This document shows, piece after piece, positions 1 through 7,400 of a DNA stretch of 12,299 bases. Location of the stretch: NCBI GenBank assembly GCA_024653795.1, contig JANLHY010000235.1, positions 1 through 12,299 on the forward strand, written 5' to 3'. This DNA is from Candidatus Brocadiaceae bacterium. GTDB lineage: Bacteria > Planctomycetota > Brocadiia > Brocadiales > Brocadiaceae. The translations under genes were made by a program, and so were the position numbers. Position 1 is the stretch's first letter. Every line of letters starts with the position of its first letter. The notes under the pieces are model-generated. The model did not search any database and was not told the DNA's origin. It saw nothing but the letters and a program-made list of their open reading frames with translations.

Positions 1-108
1 TTAAAAGATTTCGTAGAATGTCCTTCGTTTTACGAAGGTGAAATCACGGATACATCAGGATTTGATACCAGGATTTTAAAGATTAACAAACTTAACCTAA
101 GTGCTTAG
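1..108 (+). CDS. Possible 3' end of a rightward gene (partial)
   Basis: Frame 1 is open from the window edge to a TAG stop at 106-108, giving 35 codons with a protein-like mix of residues (it begins LKDFVECPSFYEGE and ends KLNLSA). No domain is recognised and no start is visible, so this could be the C-terminus of a gene lying to the left or a chance open frame. It would converge on, and slightly overlap, the broken transposase remnant on the other strand. Inside it lies a hairpin with a 7-bp stem (CCTTCGT at 22-28, ACGAAGG at 32-38), which may be part of the insertion sequence end instead. Confidence 0.3.
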   Translation, partial: LKDFVECPSFYEGEITDTSGFDTRILKINKLNLSA

Positions 109-780
109 TTGCATAAACTAGCGATAGTATTTTTCGATTGAGATCCTCGTACTTCCTGTTACCAAAGGCGATAACATATATCGCTTATCATTGCAAGTAA
201 GCAAATGCTTCTCATCTAGTCCATGGAAGGTACCTGTTATAAAAGCCTTCGTATTTGATATGATAATATGAACCCAATGCAATACGTCGTCAGCGGTTTT
301 GCCAGGTGCCACAGTAGGTATATGTACATACCCCATCTTGGATAAGCAACTGTAGGCATGCAGCCCGTCTGTATAAACTGTACTACCTTTGCAAATATTT
401 GATTTTGCGAAAGATTTTATACATCGAGCATCCAGACGTTTTATAATCTTCATCTTAACATATTTGGGTTTGCGTTCTGCTGTTAAACTGACAGCAACGA
501 GGGTTTTGGCGCGTTGTGTGCCGCGCCCTCGTTGCCCAACATCAGGTGAACCAAAATAGGCTTCATCAATTTCAACGGAGCCATGTAAGGTATACTCGTG
601 ATCACGATGAGTCATTGCAGCCCTGATCTTATGCATAATCAACCAAGATCGATCATACGGTATATTAAGCTCCTTGCTGAGTTGTAAGGCTGAATGGCCC
701 CGTTTGTCCTTTGACACTAAAAATATTGCCCAAAACCAATACCAATTGAAAATCATGTCAACCGTAAAAAGGCAACTCAC
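92..780 (-). pseudogene. IS1595/ISXO2-type transposase, degenerate
   Basis: Remnant of a DDE-type transposase of the IS1595 (ISXO2-like) family, which moves DNA by cut-and-paste. The main open frame (118-780, GTG at its 5' end) contains the helical segment around WFWAIFLVSKDKRG, the first catalytic Asp in VEIDEAYFG (residue 72), the second in VYTDGLHAY (138), and the late block SNTKAFITGTFHG with Asn176 and Lys178, as expected for the DDN variant. After KHLL the frame becomes unlike the family. Similarity resumes in another frame near 170-195 (SDICYRL) and in a third frame below about 165 (GNRKYEDLNRKILSL), ending at a TAA at 92-94. Two indels therefore split the C-terminus. The N-terminal zinc ribbon expected upstream is not recognisable in any frame of 781-876. 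The element is probably inactive; its terminal inverted repeats were not identified. Confidence 0.8.
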
Positions 781-875
781 ATACCGAAGATGCTTGTGGA
801 TAGTTGATTCACGACAGAAAAAGCTTGTTGCCGCAGGTCCATTACCAGTTGCGTAGCAATATGATAATTCTTGTC

Positions 876-880
876 AGGAA
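876..880 (+). promoter_or_regulatory. Ribosome binding site for the DUF433 gene
   Basis: AGGAA lies 9 bases before a GTG. It supports GTG at 890 as the start; the nearby ATG at 861 is out of frame. Confidence 0.55.
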
Positions 881-889
881 ATATCTAAA

Positions 890-1120
890 GTGAAAGAGAA
901 GCTATTAAACAGGATAGAGACAAATCCGCAAATAATGTTTGGCAAGCCTGTGATAATAGGAACCAGGCCGACGGTAGAGATAATTTTAGAAAAACTTGCT
1001 TATGGAGAATCAGAGGAAGAAATAGTAAAAGAGTATCCTTTTTTGAAAAAAGAGGATATAAAAGCTGCACTTCTGTATGCCGCAAAGACATTATCGCTGG
1101 AAGAAGTATTTCAGACATAA
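890..1120 (+). CDS. DUF433 family protein (VapB-like antitoxin), orphan
   Basis: A 76-residue protein of the DUF433 family: a small winged-helix-like domain usually found as the antitoxin beside a DUF5615 PIN-like nuclease toxin. The family signature is clear: an N-terminal RIETNPQIMFGKPVIIGTR block (residues 8-26, matching the usual NP.I..GKPVI.GTR), then the helical stretch with ILEKLAYGESEEEIVKEYP and the final helix starting KKEDIKAALLYA. The GTG start follows an AGGAA site. The whole family length is present, so the gene looks intact. What is odd is the neighbourhood: the expected toxin gene does not follow. The next 150 bases hold no toxin, and the next gene is S-adenosylmethionine synthetase. 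It may be a solitary DNA-binding regulator, or a survivor of a toxin-antitoxin pair next to a decayed insertion sequence. Confidence 0.85.
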   Translation: MKEKLLNRIETNPQIMFGKPVIIGTRPTVEIILEKLAYGESEEEIVKEYPFLKKEDIKAALLYAAKTLSLEEVFQT

Positions 1121-1232
1121 AGTCTGAGAAATGCAGAAAAGATGAATCAAAAATGCCTTTGGATTTTCTCCCCCATTTCCCCCTTTCCCCTTTGTTTACA
1201 CCCGTGCTGCAGATGTGTGTTTAATAAACCTA

Positions 1233-1261
1233 TTGCACAACTAATCCAATTATGGCATACT
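1233..1261 (+). promoter_or_regulatory. Candidate sigma-70 promoter for the SAM synthetase
   Basis: TTGCAC (1233-1238) and CATACT (1256-1261) are separated by 17 bases. Transcription would begin at about 1268-1271, almost on the ATG at 1271. No Shine-Dalgarno sequence precedes that ATG, so a leaderless message is possible. Confidence 0.35.
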
Positions 1262-1270
1262 GAATTTAAC

Positions 1271-2452
1271 ATGGAAATCGTTATTGAAAAAACGAAGGAC
1301 TTGCCCGTCCAAAAATCTTCCATCGAAATTGTCGAACGCAAGGGACTTGGGCATCCGGATACCTTATGCGACCGTGCGGCGGAAGAGTTGAGCATTGCAT
1401 TTTCTCAATATTATCTGAAAAAATTCGGCAGGGTACTGCATCATAATATCGACAAATGCCTCCTGGTGGGTGGACGTTCTGAGGTTTGTTTTGGCGGTGG
1501 TAAGGTAACGACTCCCATACACCTGATTGTTGTAGGAAGGGCGGTAGAAACTGTAGGAAATGAAAAGATGCCTCTGGAAGAAATCGCCCGTGAAACGACT
1601 CACAAATGGCTGAACGAACGGATGCGATGCCTGGAACCGGAAAAAAACGTCGTTGTCGAAACAAAGATTAGAACAGGCAGCGTGGATCTGCGAGCGACCT
1701 TTGACAGCTCAATTCCACTGGCAAACGATACCTCCATTGGCGTCGGTTTTTCTCCCCTGACAGAAACGGAGTCGCTCGTTTATAAAACAGAGCAATTCCT
1801 GAATTCACCAGAAGTAAAACGGGCATATCCGATGGTTGGTGAGGATATCAAAATCATGGGCATAAGAATACATGACCGTATAAACCTTACGATTGCCATA
1901 GCTTTCATTTCAAAATTTATTTCGTCAAAAGAGGAATATTTTAAAATGAAAGCGAAGCTGGTTGAATATATACAGGTCTTTGTGAAAACATTGACGACTC
2001 TCGATGTCGCCATTACCATCAATGCGGCAGACAACTATGAAAAAGACATCTATTATTTAACGGTAACTGGTACCAGCGCTGAGTGTGGTGATGACGGTCA
2101 GGTGGGCAGGGGAAACAGGGCAAATGGGTTGATTACGCCTTACCGACCAATGACCCTTGAGGCCACTGCAGGGAAAAACCCCATTACCCATACCGGTAAA
2201 TTATACAATTTGGTTGCCAACGAAATATCCAGAGAAATAACCAATGACCCTGATATTTTTGGGGCTGACTGTTATCTTGTAAGTCAGATAGGCATGCCCA
2301 TCACGGAACCACAACTGGTACATGTAAAAATCCATTCGAGTCTTGCAAAAAAGGCAGTGGAAGAAAAATGCATGAGCATTGTAAAAAAGCATCTCAACCA
2401 AATGCCCCAATTGTGGACTGGCATTTTAGAAAAACGTTATTCGTTGTTTTGA
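1271..2452 (+). CDS. Archaeal-type S-adenosylmethionine synthetase
   Basis: Methionine adenosyltransferase (EC 2.5.1.6), joining ATP and methionine to give S-adenosylmethionine in the cytoplasm. It belongs to the archaeal-type family (COG1812), which is very divergent from bacterial MetK. The 393 residues from ATG 1271 fit the family length of about 400. Recognisable blocks are VERKGLGHPDTLCDRAAEE (residues 21-39), the Gly-rich GGGKVTTPI (75-83), the SVDLRATFD segment (137-145), and the best signature TGTSAECGDDGQVGRGNR (266-283) followed by GLITPYRPMTLEA (286-298) and GKNPITHTGK (301-310). The frame is open upstream to an ATG at 1142, but the extra 43 residues are Cys/Pro-rich and unlike the family, so 1271 is preferred. 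The protein looks complete, and nothing in the neighbourhood suggests an operon with it. Confidence 0.93.
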   Translation: MEIVIEKTKDLPVQKSSIEIVERKGLGHPDTLCDRAAEELSIAFSQYYLKKFGRVLHHNIDKCLLVGGRSEVCFGGGKVTTPIHLIVVGRAVETVGNEKMPLEEIARETTHKWLNERMRCLEPEKNVVVETKIRTGSVDLRATFDSSIPLANDTSIGVGFSPLTETESLVYKTEQFLNSPEVKRAYPMVGEDIKIMGIRIHDRINLTIAIAFISKFISSKEEYFKMKAKLVEYIQVFVKTLTTLDVAITINAADNYEKDIYYLTVTGTSAECGDDGQVGRGNRANGLITPYRPMTLEATAGKNPITHTGKLYNLVANEISREITNDPDIFGADCYLVSQIGMPITEPQLVHVKIHSSLAKKAVEEKCMSIVKKHLNQMPQLWTGILEKRYSLF

Positions 2453-2679
2453 CGAGACATCGGCTTAGAAGTTGAAAATTGTGAGTTACAAGTTATTCCT
2501 ACGTTGTCCCCCTTAACAAAGGGGGAGTCAGGGGGTTGTGTTTTTCTGGGCTATTCCCCATTTTCATGAGGACAAGTTTACAACCCCCTTACCCCCTTTT
2601 TTAAGGGGGATTTTATACAAGCTGAAAATCCGCATTCCACAATCTAAAATCAAGTTATTGCCGGTTGAAGGATTAGCTT
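2453..2679. other. Intergenic gap holding a composite repeat
   Basis: This 227-base gap has no convincing gene. Its main content is the inverted repeat at 2508-2610. The remaining bases (2453-2500 and 2611-2668) are AT-rich and show no clear promoter. Confidence 0.6.
2508..2610. repeat. Composite inverted repeat with C-rich arms
   Basis: The left arm (2508-2539) and right arm (2580-2610) are imperfect reverse complements built on CCCCCTT, GGGGG and GGGGGTTGT blocks. Each arm is itself self-complementary (CCCCCTT against AAGGGGG). The 40-base centre contains CTGGGCTATTCCCC and TTTTCATGAGGACAAG (2561-2576). The left arm plus centre recurs at 10554-10646 in the opposite orientation. It lies just after the SAM synthetase stop and could fold as a terminator, but its recurrence points to a dispersed element. 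Confidence 0.85.
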
Positions 2680-3720
2680 ATGGTTGACAATTCTATGGTC
2701 AAAGGCACTCTGGTCACCTTTCTGGTCGGGATCACTGAACTCAGTCCCGATACCTCAGAAATCGTTGACGTAAAAAAGCTCAAAAGCTCTCCATCGTATC
2801 CTGACGTTATTCCAAAACAGATGGTGGTCAAGGTAGAAAAGAGGACTATAGAAGAAAGGAGTGTTGATTTACTAGTAAAATTCTGCCCGCCGGGGGTTGT
2901 CATCGTGGAAGCATCAATCGATTTGGATAATATCCTGGGTGATCATGTCTTTGATATCAAACGAAGTCTTATTATAGAGTGCAGGGCGATCTTATGGGAA
3001 TACCATTGCAACCCTTATTTTGACGAGGAGTACAGTGTGTACTGTGTTTCTGATTACAAGGGAGACCCGGAAAATGTAATCTCAGAACGCAAGGATAGTA
3101 TTGCAGGCCTTCTGAAGACAGAACGGATGCCTCTTGACGAGGAGGAAATTAATACAACGCTCAAATTTAATATTAAATATTTAAAGGACGATATTACAAT
3201 TGTGGACTGGGATGGTGCATTCGTATTTGATCCGCGCGGTGATTTTGCCAGCAATATCGAGCTTTTCGAGATTGCTAATCTCCAATTGTTGAAATTGAGG
3301 GTATTGGAACATGAGGTAGAAGAACGATTGGAGAAGGCCGCACGGCTTTTACAAAGAACTACCGGGAGGAAGATACCATGGCTCAAATCCCGTGAGATCA
3401 GACATTCCTTGCGTGAAATTATACAGATCCGTACTGAATCCATCCAGGAATTTGCTGCCACAGAACGTAATATTAACCTCATTGGGGATTGGTATTCAGC
3501 CCGTTTGTTTGACCTGATAACCAAAAAATTACACCTGGAGGAATGGAAGGCGAATGTTAACAAAACGCTTGATGCCCTGGAAGACATTTACAGCATGATC
3601 TCTGAAAATTTTTCCATGTCCTTTTCCACCACCCTGGAATTCATCATTACCTTTGGTTGGTTTATTTTATTAGTCGGTTATTTTTTTCTATTCTTTTTAG
3701 AGGTATTTTATAAGAGATAA
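2680..3720 (+). CDS. Membrane-anchored protein, possibly RMD1/DUF155-like
   Basis: A 346-residue protein without a signal peptide. It is soluble over most of its length and ends in one strong hydrophobic segment (about residues 318-343) followed by a short basic tail (YKR), which suggests a C-terminal membrane anchor. Residues 170-190 read DDITIVDWDGAFVFDPRGDF. From about 196 to 310 it is predicted to be helical, with charged coiled-coil character (EHEVEERLEKAARLLQ, then ITKKLHLEEWKANVNKTL). This layout (mixed N-terminal domain, Asp-rich 'VDWD' strand, long helices, terminal membrane segment) resembles the RMD1/RMND1 DUF155 family, but the match is from general architecture and is not secure. 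AGGA lies 7 bases before the ATG. The stop is only 3 bases from the next start, so it is probably co-translated with the cytochrome gene. A scaffold or assembly role at the membrane is possible but unproven. Confidence 0.8.
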   Translation: MVDNSMVKGTLVTFLVGITELSPDTSEIVDVKKLKSSPSYPDVIPKQMVVKVEKRTIEERSVDLLVKFCPPGVVIVEASIDLDNILGDHVFDIKRSLIIECRAILWEYHCNPYFDEEYSVYCVSDYKGDPENVISERKDSIAGLLKTERMPLDEEEINTTLKFNIKYLKDDITIVDWDGAFVFDPRGDFASNIELFEIANLQLLKLRVLEHEVEERLEKAARLLQRTTGRKIPWLKSREIRHSLREIIQIRTESIQEFAATERNINLIGDWYSARLFDLITKKLHLEEWKANVNKTLDALEDIYSMISENFSMSFSTTLEFIITFGWFILLVGYFFLFFLEVFYKR

Positions 3721-3723
3721 CTT

Positions 3724-4425
3724 ATGAGAAAATGTCTGTTCTTTACTATTGTATGTCTGGTGACTGGGTTGGTTGTAATACCTTTCGGCGCCTTTGCAGC
3801 AGCTAAAATTAAACTATCACACATTACGCCTAAAATTGTGCGACAGAACGACATTAAGATATTTTCCATTAAAGGGTCGGGATTTCAAAAAGGAGCCGGG
3901 CTCGATCTGGGGGAAGGGATTACGGTACTTTCAGTAAATATAGCAGATAAGAAAATAAAGGCGCATATCACTGTGGATCTGGTTGCATCGACGGGCAAAA
4001 GGGATGTTGTAGTTACAAACCCTGATGGTGGAAAAGGACAAAAGAAAAGGGGTTTACTGGTCAAGAAGTGCACTGAAAATTGTGAAGATTTTGGGCCTTT
4101 CGAAGGTAATCCTATTCCGATCCATGACAAAAATTCAAGTCAGTATAGAACTGATTGTACAAATGCTGCATGTCACAGGAACAAGCTAAAAGAGACAAGT
4201 CTGGATTCTTCAATTATGACGTTTCATGTCCTCAAGGTCTTGGATCCTAACTTTTCCAAATTTTTTGGTAAGACAACTGATAAAAAATGCTTATATTGCC
4301 ATAAAGGCACAGACCTTGTAGAATATTCTGCGGGAAATTTAAGGAAGAACGTAGATGTTTTATCATGTTATTATTGTCATACGAAAGGCAGTCTCGGTAA
4401 GGAATTCTATGTCCCAATTGATTAA
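3724..4425 (+). CDS. Exported IPT/TIG-domain multihaem c-type cytochrome
   Basis: A 233-residue secreted electron carrier. Residues 1-25 form a signal peptide (MRKC, a hydrophobic core, then FGAFAAA), so the protein should be periplasmic. Residues 30-115 look like an IPT/TIG immunoglobulin-like fold: ITPKIVRQNDIKIFSIKGSGF, a GITVLSVNI strand and the closing VVVTNPDGG, typical of this fold. The C-terminal half binds haem. There are two standard motifs, CLYCH (189-193) and CYYCH (215-219), and one wider CX4CH motif, CTNAACH (145-151). His134 and His168 could be distal ligands. An extra CTENC pair (116-120) sits at the domain junction. The gene starts 3 bases after the preceding stop and ends 14 bases before the molybdoenzyme ATG, so it is very likely an electron partner of that enzyme. 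I recognise no named homologue. Confidence 0.85.
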   Translation: MRKCLFFTIVCLVTGLVVIPFGAFAAAKIKLSHITPKIVRQNDIKIFSIKGSGFQKGAGLDLGEGITVLSVNIADKKIKAHITVDLVASTGKRDVVVTNPDGGKGQKKRGLLVKKCTENCEDFGPFEGNPIPIHDKNSSQYRTDCTNAACHRNKLKETSLDSSIMTFHVLKVLDPNFSKFFGKTTDKKCLYCHKGTDLVEYSAGNLRKNVDVLSCYYCHTKGSLGKEFYVPID

Positions 4426-4427
4426 AA

Positions 4428-4436
4428 AAGGAGGGG
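4428..4436 (+). promoter_or_regulatory. Strong ribosome binding site of the molybdoenzyme gene
   Basis: AAGGAGGGG, with its GGAGG core at 4430-4434, lies 5 bases before ATG 4440. A TTG at 4437 is in frame but too close to this site, so ATG 4440 is taken as the start. Confidence 0.8.
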
Positions 4437-4439
4437 TTG

Positions 4440-7400
4440 ATGAATATTGAAACCTCAATTGAACAAACAAAAGATAATAGCTCTAATAACAAGTTCAAGG
4501 TCACTCGCAGGACGTTTATTAAGATTGGGGGCGCAATAACTGCAACAGCCATCTGTGGCTGCGGTTTTGAGTTGAGGAATCTTTATACCATTGATGATGA
4601 TATAAACCCTGATCCAAATGCCGGAGATACTGGAGTAAAGGTCATCCGCACTGCCTGTATGATGTGTAATGCCGGTTGCGGCTTGCAGATTAAAGTGAAA
4701 GATGGGGTAGCTCTTATGATCGAGGGTAATCCTTTTTGTCCCCATACCAATGACTATTCTACAGCAGGAACAGAGGCTGTCCTATCTGACATTTCAGAGC
4801 CAGATAAATACCCAGGCGCTCTCTGTGCCCGTGGCAATGGTGGGTTGAAAACCCTTTATGACCCCTATCGCATAAAACAGCCTTTAAAGAGAACCGGGGC
4901 AAGGGGTGAAGGGAAATGGCAGGCCATCTCATGGAAGCAGGCATTTGGTGAGATTATAAATGGAGGAACCCTTCCCGAAGGCGCTTTTGAAGGTTTAAAA
5001 GCTATACGAGGAAAACCGGATTCTTCTAAAAGGGCCTCTGAAAAACTTGGAACTGATGACACAAACTTTGCGTCTGAGGCCAAAGACGGAGACCCGGCAA
5101 ACTTCGGTTTCAAGGCGAATCGCTATGTCTGGATCAGAGGCAGGGATCAAATTTCACAGATTACGAAGAGATTTAACGGTTCTTATGGAACTGTGAACCA
5201 TATTGAACATTCATCACTTTGTAATACCAACTATTCAATACCCGCCAAGACCACCTTTACAGGTCCGAAAAGCGCAAAATACTCATACATGCGGGTCGAT
5301 CTTGATAATGTGGAATACCTTATCCTTCTGGGCACGAATCCCCTGGAGGCTAATGTAGGCACTCCCTATTGGGCTAGAAAGCTCATGGCCTTTAAGGCCA
5401 ACGGCGGGAAGCTGATTGTTGTCGACCCATTTTTTACCCACACAGCTTCAAAGGCAGACACATGGATACCAATTAAACCAGGAACAGACTTAGCCATGCT
5501 CATGGGAATAATGCGATGGATACTCGATAATAATCGCCACCAAAGTAATTATCTTTCGATACCAAATGAGAATACTGCAAGCTCAGCCGGTTACAAAAAC
5601 TATACAGACGCTGCTTTCCTCGTTAAAACTGCTGAAGGGAAGGGAGAGGAATTTCTCAATGCCTCAGAGGCGGGCTTACTAAAAGGGGTAACGACCCTCA
5701 CTTCAAATATCAGTTCCACTGACAAGACGATAAGCGTTCAAAGCACAAATACACTTCCATCAAAGGGTTTTGTAAAGATTGGAGACGAGATACTCTATTA
5801 CCCGGAAAAGGATGATACAAAGAATACTCTTGGGACGTCTACAAACGGTTGCACCAGGGGAAGCTTTAATACAAAGGCCGCATCTGCCAATGCGGAAACA
5901 CCAGTGATAATACCTTTTGTGGTACGAAAGGCCGATGGACGTATTGCGCTTTACTCCTATGCTGCTTCTGCTGCCCTTGATTGGTCAGGAACGGTAAATG
6001 GCCATGAGTGTTCCACATCCTTTAAACTTTTAAAGGATCGGGTAACAAGTAAGACCTTAGAAGAATGGGCGTCACTCTGCGAAGTTAAAACAGGCGTTAT
6101 CCAGACTCTGGCTGATGAATTGTCAAACGGTTATAAAAAAGTATGCGTTGAGGCGTACAGGGGATCCTGGGGACACACAAATGGCTACCAGACTTCACGG
6201 GCTTTAAATATTTTGAATACCCTTCTCGGAAGGGTTGACAAAATTGGCGGATACTGCACCTCAAAACGCTTTGGTGGAAAGGAACCATCGAAACCGGTAT
6301 CAAGCAGTTTGACGAGCGGCGTGAGGATTGACAGGGCGGGATCAAAATACGAGGGAACAGTTACTAAACCCACAAGACAATGGTACCCTGTTGCAAGCGT
6401 TGTTACTCAGGAAGCAATTCCGAGCATGGCAGCAGGTTATCCCTATAAATGCAAGGCATTGATGCTTTATATCCATAATCCCGCTTACACGCAGCCAAAT
6501 ACCAAAGGGGTTAAAGACGCTCTAACCAAAAAAGAGGGAAGTAACTATGCAATTCCTCTTATCGTATCCTGTGCCATTTTTATGGATGAAACGGCGGCTT
6601 TCTGTGACTATATTCTGCCTGATAGTACATATCTCGAGAGATATTCACTACCCTTTACGAGTTATCCAACACTCAAAACAAAAGCTGCTACTATACGGAG
6701 ACCTGTAATTGGCTCATATAAGGATATTTCAATAGAAGGAAGATCGGCGAGGATATATATACCAGATGGAAGTTCTTTGGATGGTTCATCCTTTGGCAGC
6801 GCAGACAAACTACTGAAAGCCTGGAGCGGGCCTATGCCCTATGATGAGCAGTTGATTCAGATGGCAAAGAAACTCGATCTTCCAAATTTTGGCGCTGATG
6901 GAATGGGCGCGGGTAAACACCTCGACACAGCTTACCAATTCTGGGATGAGACATTAGCCCTTGGTGATTTTCCCAATGGACTTGGCGATGAGGGTGCATC
7001 TGGCTCTCCAGGAGATAGCGCTGACACCTATATGGTCATGGGTGGCAGATGGGAAAATCCGGCTCAGGTTGAAGATCCAAACGCATCGGGGTGGGCAAAA
7101 AACAGGTATGGTGATCTGATCAACATTTTCTCAGAAAAGGTTGCCCATAGCAAAAATGCCCTTACGGGTGAAAAATATTCAGGTATTCCTGTCTGGGAAG
7201 AGCCAAATATAGGGCTAAAAGGAAATAAACCCGAAGACACCGAATATAAATATACCATGAATACTTACAAGAGGGCATGGCACGTTCAATCAAGGTCTAC
7301 AAGCAATGAATGGCTGCTTGAACTCCAACCGGAAGGATTCATATATCTCAACTCATCGGATGCCTCAAGTCTTGGTGTACTGACCGGTGATACAGTCAAG

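Noticed and set aside
674..856. 60-codon plus-strand frame
   Set aside because: It overlaps the transposase remnant antisense and shows no domain.
885..1118. 77-codon minus-strand frame as a possible toxin partner
   Set aside because: It is the exact antisense of the DUF433 gene, Leu/Ser-rich, with no nuclease motif.
1142..1270. Longer N-terminus for the SAM synthetase starting at ATG 1142
   Set aside because: The extra 43 residues are Cys/Pro-rich and unlike the family; a promoter-like sequence lies inside them, and the family begins at MEIVIEK.
1281..1664. 127-codon open frame on the minus strand
   Set aside because: Antisense to the conserved SAM synthetase; composition is not protein-like.
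3054..3587. 177-codon open frame on the minus strand
   Set aside because: It lies wholly inside the membrane-anchored protein gene on the other strand, is Ser-rich and shows no domain; it is a shadow.
4437..4439. TTG start for the molybdoenzyme
   Set aside because: It is 2 bases from the GGAGG core, too close for initiation; ATG 4440 is properly placed.
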